NCBI GenBank assembly: GCA_017654935.2
Contig: CM065706.1
Span: forward strand, 11,969,373 to 12,033,372
DNA from: Phymorhynchus buccinoides
Lineage: Eukaryota > Mollusca > Gastropoda > Neogastropoda > Raphitomidae
DNA: 64,000 nucleotides
Reading direction: 5' to 3'
A program made the translations under genes and the position numbers. The notes under the pieces are model-generated. The model worked only from the letters and a program-made list of their open reading frames with translations, did no database searches and was not told where the DNA came from. This document shows, piece after piece, positions 33,100 through 43,190 of this stretch (the stretch's first letter is position 1; each line of letters begins with the position of its first letter).

Positions 33100-34430
33100 C
33101 GTTAGTGAGTAAGACTAAGTTCTGAAAAAAAGAAAAAAGAAAAAAAAGACTAAGTTCTGAGAGATCTGTCGTGGCTAGATTTTAACCTCTAAGTGTGTTG
33201 CCGTCGGAGGCCAAGTTTGTGGGTAATAGGAGTGACGTTAGTTAGTAAGACTAAGTTCTGAGATCTGTCGTGGCTAGATTTTAACCTCTAAGTGTGTTGC
33301 CGTCGGAGGCCAAGTTTGTGGGTAATAGGAGTGACGTTAGTTAGTAAGACTAAGTTCTGAGATCTGTCATGGCTAGATTTCAACCTCTAAGTGTGTTGTG
33401 TCCGAGGCCAAGTTTGTGGGTAATAGGAGTGACGTTAGTTAGTAAGACTAAGTTCTGAGATCTGTCATGGCTAGATTTCAACCTCTAAGTGTGTTGTGTC
33501 CGAGGCCAAGTTTGTGGGTAATAGGAGTGACGTTAGTTAGTAAGACTAAGTTCTGAGATCTGTCATGGCTAGATTTCAACCTCTAAGTGTGTTGTGTCCG
33601 AGGCCAAGTTTGTGGGTAATAGGAGTGACGTTAGTTAGTAAGACTAAGTTCTGAGATCTGTCATGGCTAGATTTCAACCTCTAAGTGTGTTGCCATCCGA
33701 GGCCAAGTTTGTGGGTAATAGGAGTGACGTTAGTTAGTAAGACTAAGTTCTGAGATCTGTCATGGCTAGATTTCAACCTCTAAGTGTGTTGTGTCCGAGG
33801 CCAAGTTTGTGGGTAATAGGAGTGACGTTAGTTAGTAAGACTAAGTTCTGAGATCTGTCATGGCTAGATTTCAACCTCTAAGTGTGTTGCCATCCGAGGC
33901 CAAGTTTGTGGGTAATAGGAGTGACGTTAGTTAGTAAGACTAAGTTCTGAGATCTGTCATGGCTAGATTTCAACCTCTAAGTGTGTTGTGTCCGAGGCCA
34001 AGTTTGTGGGTAATAGGAGTGACGTTAGTTAGTAAGACTAAGTTCTGAGATCTGTCGTGGCTAGATTTTAACCTCTAAGTGTGTTGCCGTCGGAGGCCAA
34101 GTTTGTGGGTAATAGGAGTGACGTTAGTTAGTAAGACTAAGTTCTGAGATCTGTCATGGCTAGATTTCAACCTCTAAGTGTGTTGCCATCCGAGGCCAAG
34201 TTTGTGGGTAATAGGAGTGACGTTAGTTAGTAAGACTAAGTTCTGAGATCTGTCATGGCTAGATTTCAACCTCTAAGTGTGTTGCCATCCGAGGCCAAGT
34301 TTGTGGGTAATAGGAGTGACGTTAGTTAGTAAGACTAAGTTCTGAGATCTGTCATGGCTAGATTTCAACCTCTAAGTGTGTTGTGTCCGAGGCCAAGTTT
34401 GTAGGACTAGGAGTGACATTAGTAAGACTA
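33100..34430 (+). repeat. 98/99-bp minisatellite carrying copies of the exon-2 end and its donor
   Basis: Thirteen units follow the real exon end. CCAAGTTTGTGG recurs at 33211, 33310, 33408, 33506, 33604, 33703, 33801, 33900, 33998, 34097, 34196, 34295 and 34393. Each unit includes about 27 bp of the end of exon 2 (GTTGCCGTC-GAGGCCAAG region), a GTAATAGG donor-like site and about 70 bp of intron (GTGACGTTAGTTAGTAAGAC, CTAAGTTCTGAGATCTG). Variants TGCCGTCGG, TGTGTCCG and TGCCATCCG explain the 98/99 alternation. The last unit has degraded (TTGTAGGACTAGG). Using a downstream donor would read into an in-frame stop. Confidence 0.95.
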
Positions 34431-34946
34431 AGTGTGGAATTATTATGTACCATACTTTATGGACTAGTGTAACTACTAAACTAGTATTAGGTACATCATG
34501 TTGCTATTTGAGACGCGTTTCCCCCCCTCAAATTTTTTATAGCAATATTAACATTCTGATTTTGTTTTCTCACTATATTGTTGATCATATGGTAAGGTGC
34601 GGGGGTCTCATTCTCAGCGTTGGAAAAAGATGTGTACTCAACCTTAAAGTATCACATTTCATTATTGGCTGCTTTTTCCCTGACAAGATAGGAAGAGGAG
34701 AGGGAGGGGTGGTGGTGAACTTGTAGTGAGAAGGTAATGAAATGTCAGATAAGCTGTCATTGTATGCCAGGCTTATCTGCTTCAAGTCACAGAGGCACAT
34801 TAACCACTGTCACTATCAGTTGCCATCCATCCACAGTGGCCGTGAAATGGAATGCGCCCTAAGGGCGCGCCACAAGGTGTTGACATGCGCCATAATTAAA
34901 ACATATATGAGTCAATGACGCGGGCGCACCGACAATCTGAAGCTCT

Positions 34947-34948
<2 letters not shown>

Positions 34949-34987
<39 letters not shown>
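34949..34987. repeat. CA microsatellite
   Basis: Uninterrupted (AC)n just left of the telomere-containing inverted repeat. Confidence 0.95.
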
Positions 34988-34993
<6 letters not shown>

Positions 34994-35010
34994 GGAAATT
35001 ATTTTTTAAT

Positions 35011-35284
35011 GTGGTGACTGTCGCATGAAAATAGGTAGCTCGTAAAAATAAGTAGCTCGCTATTATGAGAGTCTGTATTTGCGACAACCACAAATTTCAC
35101 TTTTTCTGTACTTTAACCATTTAACTAACCCTAACCCTAACCCTAACCCTAACCCTAACCCTATCCCTAACCCTAGAAAAAAAGTGAAATTTGTGGTTCA
35201 TGCTCAATGTCGCAAATACACACTGTCATAGGTAGCGAGCTACTTTTTTTTACGAGCTACCTATTTTCATGCGACAGTCACCAC
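35011..35284. mobile_element. Inverted-repeat element with a telomeric-repeat core
   Basis: Termini GTGGTGACTGTCGCATGAAA and its reverse complement lie at 35011 and 35284. The inverted arms extend inward about 95-110 bp (shared GTAGCTCG blocks, TGTATTTGCGACA, CCACAAATTTCACTTTTT) with small gaps. The centre holds the telomeric repeat. No protein is encoded and no clear target duplication is seen. It looks like a MITE or fold-back element that carries, or was built around, telomeric DNA. Confidence 0.75.
35125..35174 (-). repeat. Interstitial telomeric repeat (CCCTAA)n
   Basis: About eight CCCTAA units with one CCCTAT variant, equal to TTAGGG on the other strand, the standard motif of many animals including molluscs. 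Confidence 0.95.
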
Positions 35285-35425
35285 TTCAGAATCGGAAAGA
35301 TTCAGAGAGCGTTGAAACGTGTCATTTCGGGATTGAGAGAATGATTTCAAACCTTTCACCCATGCATGTGTGCTTGTGTGTCTAATGTGTGTGTTTACAT
35401 TTTTGTTGCTTTTTTTCTCCTTCAG

Positions 35426-35527
35426 GTTCCCCCTACGGGTTCCGCCCGGTGGGTCTGGGGGCAGGGGGAGCCGGGAAAGAGTTCAGCGAGGCTCTGGGAG
35501 GCAACGCACCTCGCGAACAGTTCACCA
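35426..35527 (+). CDS. EXTL3: EXTL3 exon 3: start of the GT64 domain
   Basis: 102 nt between TCTCCTTCAG and GTAAGG. Joined to exon 2 it reads [19 protein letters not shown], then [15 protein letters not shown]. This corresponds to the linker of EXTL3 leading into the C-terminal GT64 transferase domain, where vertebrate proteins have a similar glycine-rich GF-RP and ALGGN-PREQFT stretch. Entry and exit are phase 1, keeping the frame into exon 4 (ACC ATC GTG). It has no extra tandem copies around it, unlike most other exons of the gene. Confidence 0.95.
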
Positions 35528-35582
35528 GTAAGGAACACTTTATTTGGTGTATTATAACTTTGGTATAGTCTAGTCACAGATA

Positions 35583-36038
35583 GAGGTAGGGAAAAAACCC
35601 GGTTTGAACAGAAAAACCGGTGCTAAACTTTCGCGGTTTGAAAAACCAGTTTGAGTTGCTGTGAACCGGTTTTTTAACTGCAAACTGAAAGCAAGTCTTT
35701 TTTCTTAGAATAACGCATTCTTTTTGAAGAACAACACTGATTCTCAGCGCAGATTGGGTGTTTGTAAAGCAAGAGTAGCTGTTTCTAGTTTGTGGTGGTG
35801 TATGGCTTTGACTTTGACTGAGTGTTGAGTTGAGTGTGTGTGTGTGTGTCATAAGTCATAAGTTTCTTTATTGTGTGTAATATGTGTGCGCGTGCGAATA
35901 TTCTGACAAATAAATATGTGTTTGCATAGGTGAAACTAGTGATGCGAGTACTGGTTAAAAAAACCGGTTTGGCAAAACCGGTTCGAAGAGGGGAAACCGT
36001 TTTTTAAACCGGTTCGTTTTTTTTAACCGGTTCTCAAC
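35583..36038. mobile_element. AACCGGTT-rich insertion with 14-bp target duplication
   Basis: Flanked by the perfect direct repeat TCTAGTCACAGATA (35569-35582 and 36039-36052). The 456-bp insert begins and ends with blocks of ACCGGTT and contains a CATAAGTCATAAGTTTCTTT segment. A target duplication of this length suggests target-primed (LINE-mobilised) insertion, but the internal sequence has no pol III boxes or coding region that I can see. Confidence 0.75.
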
Positions 36039-36045
36039 TCTAGTC

Positions 36046-36170
36046 ACAGATAACGTATTTTACGGACTATAAGGCGATACTTTTTTTTCCCCAGACTGAG
36101 ACCCCGGCGCCTTATAATGTGACTGATAATATAGTAAGAAAATAAAGAAAGAAAATCTGCATATTGTGTT
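36046..36170. mobile_element. GGACTATAAGGCG-type repeat
   Basis: Starts ACGTATTTTACGGACTATAA, then a poly-T/C block, GAGACCCCGGCGCCTTATAA and GATAATATAGTAAGAAAAT. Related blocks occur at 34520-34625 and 40530-40712. The repeated complementary ACTATAAGG/CCTTATA motifs suggest a MITE; the family is not assigned. Confidence 0.5.
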
Positions 36171-36575
36171 GAATTTGGGGGGTGCGCCATATAATTGGGC
36201 AGCTCTCCCCTGGAGAGCGCGTCACTGCAAGCGCAGCGCCTACCCATTTTTGTTGTTGCTTTTTTTGTGGGTGGCGAGGAGGGGGTGGGGCCAGACTTGG
36301 GAAACCAATTTATCAATTTGGTCATACCAGGCAGCAGGATTTCTCCCTGCTCTTACTGACTTTTATCTGCCGTGGGATCTTTACGTGCGTAAAGCGCATG
36401 GGTCAGGCTAACCTTTAAGTCCCCATCAGAGGGGACTCAATGTTCACTTCGATTTTCCTGTCGAACTAGAAAGAAAGGGCGAGGCCGGGATTCGAACCCG
36501 GGTCACTTGCGCTGCAGTCGCGCATTGAAATCGGCAGGCGAACGTCTTTACCACTCTGCCACCTTTCTTCCTATG
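36170..36575 (-). mobile_element. tRNA-derived SINE (right arm)
   Basis: On the minus strand an A box (TGGCAGAGTGG, complement at 36551-36561) and a B box (GGGTTCGAATCC, near 36489-36500) form the tRNA-like head. The body runs toward lower coordinates through GATCTTTACGTGCG-type sequence (complement) and ends near the GTGCGCCATATAATTG block. Mirror of 11570-11985. Confidence 0.9.
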
Positions 36576-37029
36576 CTTGTTGTTGTACATATTGTTAATT
36601 GAATTAAGGTAATGCATGCAAGTCCTTTTATTGGCCACTGCAATTAGGGTTATTAACGCCCTTGACGGCAAGAGTTAAGCCCTTGTCGATCAGTATCCAA
36701 AAGGGCATTCACTCTTGCAAAAGGCAGCCATTAAGTGGCCTCAAATAGGGTTATTGGCGAGAGTTATGCCCTTGTTTGGTCAGTACCCAACCATCTTCCC
36801 CCACCCACCAAGGGCATTCACTCTTGCAAAAGGTGTTCTTTGCAGTGGCCAATAGGCTTCCTTTTACCGTGACCCATTCATTGGATTTGTGATTGCTGTT
36901 AGTCTTAAGCTTGCTAAAACTGTGCAAGTGCCGGGTAAATATAGCATTTGTGGGACAAGGGTTCTAAGCACAGAGGGCACAAGACTGAAGTAGACTTTTT
37001 TTTTCTATCATGAAACTAACATACTTTGT
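36576..37029. other. Intron 3 sequence without recognised gene
   Basis: Contains a partially repeated block: AAGGGCATTCACTCTTGCAA occurs twice (near 36702 and 36808) and GGCCAATA-type stretches recur. No coding signal. Confidence 0.6.
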
Positions 37030-37766
37030 ATGCTTGTCTGTCGTTTCCGACAATGACTGCCAGATAGCAGAGGGGGCAGATGCTATTCATAGGCTTTACA
37101 GCGTGAAGGGCCTGCCCTTCCTCAACAAGTATGCTGGAAGTATGCTGAATACATTGCTGGGAGTAAACCAATATGGCTTACCATCTTGTTTCACTATCTA
37201 TTTCTACAGTCGTGATGCTGATGTACGAGCGGGAGACGGTTCTGATTCGGGCTTTACAAATTACAGCGTCTGAAGGGCCTGCCCTTCCTCAACAATTATG
37301 CTGGGACTACATTGATATGGCTTACCATCTTGTTTTTATTGTGCAGTCGTGATGCTGATGTACGAGCGTGGGACGGTGCTGATCCAGGCTTTGCAGCGTC
37401 TGAAGGGCCTGCCCTTCCTCAACAAGTATCCTGAGAATGCATTGATATGGCTTACCATCTTGTTTTTCTCTCTCTTGCTTCTACAGTCGTGATGCTGACG
37501 TACGGGCGTGAGACGGTGTTGATTCACAGGCTATGCAGCGTCTGAAGGGCCTGCCCTTCCTCAACAAATATCCTGTGAATACATTAATATGGCTTACCAT
37601 CTTGTTTCCCTCTCTTATTTCTACAGTCGTGATGCTGACGTACGGGCGTGAGACGGTGTTGATTCACAGGCTATGCAGCGTCTGAAGGGCCTGCCCTTCC
37701 TCAACAAATATCCTGTGAATACATTAATATGGCTTACCATCTTGTTTCCCTCTCTTACTTCTACAG
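37030..37766 (+). repeat. Tandem array of exon-4 pseudo-exons with acceptors
   Basis: Copies of the exon-4 start (TCGTGATGCTGA) follow an AG at 37210, 37347, 37487 and 37627, then the real exon at 37767: spacing 137, 140, 140, 140. A more degraded first unit lies near 37030-37200. Each unit holds about 77 bp of exon 4 (to CTTCCTCAACAA) and about 63 bp of intron tail (ATATGGCTTACCATCTTGTT and a pyrimidine tract ending in CTACAG or TGCAG). The units at 37487 and 37627 carry GATTCACAGGCTATG in place of GATCCAGGCTTTG, which brings TGA into frame. A weak donor-like AA|GTATCC replaces AAGGTGCTG in some units. Confidence 0.92.
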
Positions 37767-37921
37767 TCGTGATGCTGACGTACGAGCGTGAGACGGTGCT
37801 GATCCAGGCTTTGCAGCGTCTGAAGGGCCTGCCCTTCCTCAACAAGGTGCTGGTGGTGTGGAACAACCCCCTGCCCCCCTCCACCGACCTGCGGTGGCCG
37901 GACATCGGCGTGCCCTTGGAG
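37767..37921 (+). CDS. EXTL3: EXTL3 exon 4: GT64 domain
   Basis: 155 nt between CTTCTACAG and GTAAGC, completing the codon from exon 3 and ending in phase 0. It reads [20 protein letters not shown], then [17 protein letters not shown] and [13 protein letters not shown]. This is the nucleotide-sugar-binding first half of the GT64 domain; VMLTYER, LPFLNKV and WPDIGVP are characteristic of EXTL3. It is the last and only intact member of the 140-bp array. The four upstream acceptors with similar pyrimidine tracts could compete in splicing. Confidence 0.96.
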
Positions 37922-38428
37922 GTAAGCCACCAGATCATTGTTGTTTTTTCTTATTAACCCCTTCACTGCTTAAGATAAACTGAGAAATTGTCGATGTTCT
38001 TAAATTATAAAATTTAAAAGAGACCTATGAGACTCGATCTGAGAGAATTGTCTAGTAGAGGTATATTTTTTCCTGACTTGTCTAAGTCAAGCTATCATTC
38101 CACAGCTGTGATATCAAAAGCTGCAGAGCTTAATCTAGAGCACGGGATTGGTAAAATCCCCCGAAATTTTGTTCCTTCCCGCGATAATCGGCGCGGGGAG
38201 CGGGCCGAGTCCCGCACATTTGCAGAATGGCCCGCAGTTTTTGCCGATCGTTGCGGGAAGACCTTCGTCGTCTGCTAAACCCGTCGTCTGGACAAACTGA
38301 AAGTATCGAGCAGGAGTGAAGGATTTCTCGACATTTCATTGGTTCTTGACAAAATGTTAATCAACCAATCGCGTTCTACCGACAGGAAGTTGCGAGAGTT
38401 TCGGCCGCCATCTTGAATGTTCTTCAAA
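37922..38428. other. Intron 4 start, no gene recognised
   Basis: No coding signal seen. AT-rich sequence changes to a GC-richer stretch from about 38150. Confidence 0.5.
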
Positions 38429-38626
38429 ATGAAGCGGGCAGGGACCCTGTTTGATTTTGATTTTCGCGGAGGCAAAGTAAAAAAAAAAAATCCTGTTCCA
38501 AGCGAGTGTGAAGACCTCGAAGAAAAGGCTTCTACATGTAAAACGTCGGAAAAGAATGACAACAGTGGCAGTGCAAAGGAACATCGGTTCCAAAATGACT
38601 GGTTGAAAAAGTGGCCGTGGTGTTAA
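38429..38626 (+). pseudogene. N-terminal fragment of a hAT/zinc-finger transposase-like protein
   Basis: ATG-initiated frame of 65 codons: MKRAGTLFDFDFRGGK, a hydrophilic middle and EHRFQNDWLKKWPW before a stop. The Phe-rich start and the FQ-W-L-WPW motif are typical of the N-terminus of domesticated and active hAT-like transposases, where a Cys/His finger normally follows; here the frame stops first. Probably a transposon relic in intron 4; no terminal repeats were found around it. Family assignment is from pattern memory and is moderate. Confidence 0.45.
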
Positions 38627-38784
38627 AGTCTGTGTACAAGGGTGGGGGAGGTACTGGTTCTTATGTATGTGATGTGGGGTTGGATAGGGGGGAGTGCCCC
38701 CCTTTTTTTTATATGAGGGGGGAACTGCCCCCCCTTTTTCAGAAATCGTAGATTAAGCTCTGAAGCTATGACATCATCAGTGAC

Positions 38785-38791
38785 ACACTCA

Positions 38792-38880
<89 letters not shown>
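38785..38880. repeat. CA microsatellite followed by alternating GC tract
   Basis: (AC)n of about 90 bp runs into GCGCGCGCGGCGCGCGCGTG. The alternating purine-pyrimidine sequence is prone to Z-DNA. Confidence 0.97.
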
Positions 38881-39700
38881 GCGCGCGCGGCGCGCGCGTG
38901 CGCGCGCGCCTGCATAGTAAACATGGGCCAGGCAGGGAAGGGGGTAATGTAACGGTACAGTGTCAACATTGTGTGTGTGTGTACACGTTACATGTGTGTT
39001 TTTTGTGTGTAAGTGCACTTGCTTTTGTGTGTGTGTGTGTGTGTGTGTCATTGTATGTGTACACATTACGGGTTAGTGAGTGTAGTGCACTTTTATTTTT
39101 AATGCAAAAGAGCTGTGTCTTACTAACTTAGGACAAGACTTGTGGGTTTTTTGAGGGTTTGTTTTGCATACACATGACTTCTGGCTTATTATAGAGTGCC
39201 CCAAAAATATCACTTCCATTTTTTGGGGAGGGAAAAAACCCTGCACATGACTTCATGTTTGAGACACTTGGGCCAGTTTGGCAAAGAAGATGAGACTTGC
39301 AGAAGCAGTCAGTATCTGTAGACGTTCTTAACCTTCCTACCCCCAACCCGCCCGACGCTAACCTTGCTATGAAATCCCATGTCAAGGGAAATAACTTGCG
39401 CAATTCACATCAGTAGGTAATTTTAAAAAATAATTAGAAATATAATTTCAGTCTGAAAATGCATTGAATTATTTCTATTATGTTCTTGATACTCTGAAAA
39501 AGTAAGAAAAAAACACTAATTTACTTTTATTAATTTACTTCTTTTTTTTAAAAAGTCACATGTGACACTGACAGCAAAATGTGCTAAAAAACCCAACATA
39601 AATAAAAAAGTAAATGTCAAAAATCAATCAAGAAGGCTCCCAATTTGGAATCGGAGAACAGATTATTCAATCTACTACAGCTATGTACATTAAAACTGTG

Positions 39701-40529
39701 CAAAACAATGTCCATTGCAAAGATGGGCTTTGCAAACAGTGCAGCCTACAACAGTTTCTCTATGATTTCTATACTGTAGCCATTCGGCTGACGGCATCCA
39801 CTTTCGCGAAAACGTTTGGTGTCAGATCATCGATTTTGGCTTCGAGAGCTTCGAAGTCTGTTATCTAGGTCACATTCACCCCCTACTCGTTCAATTTCTA
39901 CAAGTTACGTTACGTTGCTAAAAAGCCGTGAAAATCGCCGTAATTGTCGACTATATAATTCAGCAGACGCCATAATTCTTCATCGGACAACTAAATTTTA
40001 ATGTTGAATTCAAAAAATCATAACTTTGTGAAAACTCGATCAATTTTGACACAGTAAACTGCAAATGACAGCGTAGCAAGTTTCGCGCTGCGATATTCTC
40101 GCGTGTGTAAACAGTACAGTCTGTGGTCGTAGTCAGCAAGTGCAAATTAGGCGCTAGCGTGCGCTCTGCGGTAACGGACCTCGATTTTTTACCCGGCGCT
40201 AGCGATCACCAAAGATATTCTAAAAGGGTAAGATGGACTACTTAAGAGCTCGGCGAACCGGGCTGATAGAGTTATCGTTAGTGGGGACAGTACACTATTC
40301 ACAGTGCAGGCTATCCAAAAACTCGGACTGGAACTTGAACGGAGAATTCAACTGGCCTATCGACGTGTAAAATGTGTCCTGTTTAAAAAGGACATAACCA
40401 GTGTTTCTGTCCTCACTACTCATATAGGGAAAAGAGACCGGATGCTTGTCTTCCCCATACAGTCTTTGCGGTTGCTCCAGTGGTAAATGGGTTAAGCGGT
40501 GAGATTTGGCAAGATTGTCAAAGCTATAT
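39701..40529. other. Intron 4 sequence just beyond the inverted repeat, no gene recognised
   Basis: First single-copy DNA to the right of the palindrome. Only short frames are present and no family motif is recognised. Confidence 0.55.
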
Positions 40530-40712
40530 TCTAACGTATTTTTCTGACAATAAAGCGTTACTTTTTTCCCAGAGTCAGACCCCTGCGCCTTATATTATGA
40601 CTAATATTATATCATAAGAAAATAGAGTAACAAAGTTTGAATTTTGTGTTATTTTTTGTTTGTTTGCTGGTGCTCCTTATAATCAGGTGCGCCTATAGGA
40701 CTTCTGAATTTT
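40530..40712. mobile_element. GGACTATAAGGCG-type repeat, diverged
   Basis: Blocks ACGTATTTTTCTGACAATAA, CAGAGTCAGACCCCTGCGCC, TTATATTATGACTAATATTA and GGTGCGCCTATAGGACTTCT occur in the same order as in the repeat at 36046. Confidence 0.55.
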
Positions 40713-40862
40713 TTTATTCTGTGTAAGCCTGTCCTGTACTCTTGAAATCATAGCAAATCAAGTAAAGGGTACTTGTAGACCCTAACCCTTGTTTCAATTG
40801 TGAGAAATATGGCTGCTGTGACTGAAAATGGTCTCCCCCTGCTCAACAATGTAAGGCTCCGA

Positions 40863-41800
40863 CAATGATGATGATGATGATTGCAAAGACGAAGATGACC
40901 GCTACAACTTTGATAATAATGGTGATGATGATGATGATGATTCCAAAGACGAAGATGACCGCTACAACTTTGATAATAATGGTGATGATGATGATGATTG
41001 CAAAGACGAAGATGACCGCTACAACTTTGATAATAATGGTGATGATGATGATGATGATGATGAAGAGTACGAAGGACAATGATGATGGCAATGATTATAA
41101 TTAATGTCCTTTGCCAGGTGTAGCGTATCAACCGAAGCAGCTTGAACAATCGCTTCATGTCGTACAGTTCCATTGATGAAGACAAAGATGATAATGATGC
41201 TGACAATGACGACAAGATGACATAATGACAATGTCGTAATAACATTGATGATGCTGATGGCGAATATAATAGTGATGGTGATGATAATGATGCTAACAAT
41301 GATGACAAGATGACATAATGACAATGTAATAACATTGATGATGATGATGACGAATATAATAGTGATGGTGATGATAATGATGCTGACAATGACGACAAGA
41401 TGACATGATGACAATGTCGTAATAACATTGATGATGACGACGAATATAATGGTGATGATGATAATGATGATGACAAGATGACATAATGACAATGTCGTAA
41501 TAACATTGATGATGACGACGAATATAATGGTGATGATGATAATGATGACGACAAGATGACATGTTGACAATTTTGTAATAACTATGATGATGACGACGAA
41601 TATAATAGTGATGGTGATGATAATGATGTCGACAATGACGACAAGATGACATGTTGACAATTTTGTAATAACAATGATGATGACGACGAATATAATGGTG
41701 ACGATGATAATGATGTTGGCAATGACAACAAGATGACGATGACATTGTGATAACATTGATGATAGACGACGAAATATACTGGTAATGGCCACGATGATGA
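40863..41800. repeat. GAT-rich microsatellite and minisatellite
   Basis: (GAT)n runs are embedded in longer repeated units: three copies of a roughly 60-bp unit with TTTGATAATAATGGTGATGA (40868-41040), and about six copies of an 80-100-bp unit with GACAAGATGACAT and GACGACGAATATAAT (41190-41760). All open frames here are repeat artefacts. The exon-5-like copy lies between the two blocks. Confidence 0.9.
41118..41180 (+). pseudogene. Degenerate copy of the EXTL3 exon-5 start
   Basis: After TTTGCCAG the sequence GTGTAGCGTATCAACCGAAG and then CAGCTTGAACAATCGCTTCA follows exon 5 (GTGTTGCGCACCAAACGGAA...) base for base with about 20 percent change, for roughly 60 bp, and then enters the GAT repeat. 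The second codon is TAG. It lies 707 bp before the real exon. Confidence 0.75.
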
Positions 41801-41824
41801 TGATTGTGTTTCTGTTTTCACCAG

Positions 41825-41952
41825 GTGTTGCGCACCAAACGGAACAGCCTGAACAACCGCTTCCTGCCGTACGATTCCATCGAAACGGAGGCCGTGCTCA
41901 GCATCGATGACGACGCCCACCTTCGACACGACGAAATTGTCTTTGGGTTCAG
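41825..41952 (+). CDS. EXTL3: EXTL3 exon 5: GT64 catalytic DDD motif
   Basis: 128 nt between TTTTCACCAG and GTCCGC. It reads [19 protein letters not shown], then [20 protein letters not shown] and FGFR. The LSIDDDAH stretch is the DXD-type metal and UDP-sugar binding motif of the GT64 domain and is intact. It enters in phase 0 and leaves in phase 2, completing AGG with exon 6. Conservation to EXTL3 is high over the whole exon. Confidence 0.96.
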
Positions 41953-41977
41953 GTCCGCACAGTGTGTGTGTGTGTCA

Positions 41978-42549
41978 TAATAATAATAATAATTAATAAT
42001 GCTTGTATAGCGCATAATCTTGCTAAGCAACTCAATGCGCTTTTCACTCACCATTCGTACAGACATTTCTAACAGACTGGTTCACGTTTCCTCACCATAC
42101 TTCTCTATGAAAATGAATGGCATTAGAGAATGCATTGCATATAAATAACACAACACACTAACACCCACCTGCCTTCAACCCCCCCCCCCACCCACCACCC
42201 CCCCACCCCAAACCCCCTCCCCCGCACCCCACCCACACACGCGCACGCATTAACCTCACACTCAACGTCAATGAGCTGGAAGACAAGAGTGGGGGAAGGA
42301 TCATAGACTTTACAGAGAGAAAGCTTTCCTGAAGAAGTGGGATTTTAGTAGTGACTTGAATGAAGGAAGAGTGGACTGGTTACGGGTATGGTCAGGGAGT
42401 GAATTCCAAACGCTTGGTGCAATGAAACTAATGCTTGGCAGCATGTAATGTGGTGATGCTGTGATGCATGCTAATTCACAGGGACTGTGAGCTGCAACTG
42501 TGTCCAGTCTTCTTCTTCTTCTTTGATCGCTCAGACAGTTTCCTGTCAA
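41978..42549 (-). mobile_element. LINE 3' end fragment
   Basis: On the minus strand the coding tail reads FIAPSVWNSLPDHTRNQS, then TLPSFKSLLKSHFFRKAFSL and a stop. This is the typical extreme C-terminus of non-LTR retrotransposon ORF2 proteins (W-NSLP, SFK--LK-HLF). Downstream on the same strand is a GCGCTATACAAGC segment followed by an ATT microsatellite (complement at about 41978-41998), a common tail of such LINEs. A low-complexity CA/CCC stretch lies at 42170-42245. 5'-truncated, dead copy in intron 5. Confidence 0.8.
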
Positions 42550-43190
42550 TTATGAGCGCAGATGCGTCATGCTGCCGTTATGCGCCTAAAAAAATAGTTA
42601 GGCCCAGCAAGTCCGACTTCGGCTGGAGGAAATCTTTTTGAAAGTGTTTCTTGAAAAAAAAGGACAAGAGGAGAATGGACCGATAAGGCAGAAAGATAGT
42701 AGATGACAGAAAGCAAAGGGAAAAGGCAGAGTCAAAGAGAGTGACAGATTAGAGGAAGTTACCAGCACAGAACTTCCAGAAGGTGAGGGAACTATTTATG
42801 CAAAAGACCCCTTTCCGGTATCCCCACGGGGGGGTGGGGGGGCTTTTTCCAGTTACAACGCTACCCCCCTTCCTTGGTCTATAGTACAGGGTTTACACGG
42901 TCAATGAAGGTCTTTGAGAAATGGAGTGTCGTTTTCAAGTCTTTGAAAGTCTTTGAAAATTGGCTTTGGTCTGTGAAAATCGTGCAACGGTTTGTGAAAG
43001 AGTCATTGATGGCTTAAAAAGTCATTGACGCCAGAAATATTTTTTTGTTTGCTTTCAAACTCCAAGGTCTTTGAGTCTATGAGAAACCCAGTGGCAACGA
43101 AAAAGTTGTGTCATTTGGTCAAAATGTACCCCCCTCCCTTCCTTCCTTATCAGTCACACATGGGTGACTGTGACTGTAATGTACCTAACC
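42550..43190. other. Intron 5 sequence, repeat fragments only
   Basis: Includes a reversed fragment (about 43085-43170) of the SINE body also seen at 3785. No coding signal. Confidence 0.5.

Larger units (their letters stand above)
24113..39700 (+). repeat. Right arm of the giant inverted repeat
   Basis: Contains a DIRS element, a TTAA MITE, EXTL3 exons 2-4 with consensus splice sites and open frames, SINE and other repeats. The mirror identity to the left arm ends near 39700, just after the TACATTAAAA that matches 8444-8460. This arm appears to be the properly polished sequence. Confidence 0.9.

Noticed and set aside
37030..37766. CRISPR-like regularly spaced repeat
   Set aside because: The genome is eukaryotic and the units are full tandem copies of intron tail plus exon, not short repeats with unique spacers.
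40748..41792. Long His/Ile/Val-rich minus-strand frames
   Set aside because: They are translations of GAT/ATC simple repeats; period-3 repeats stay open on several frames without being genes.
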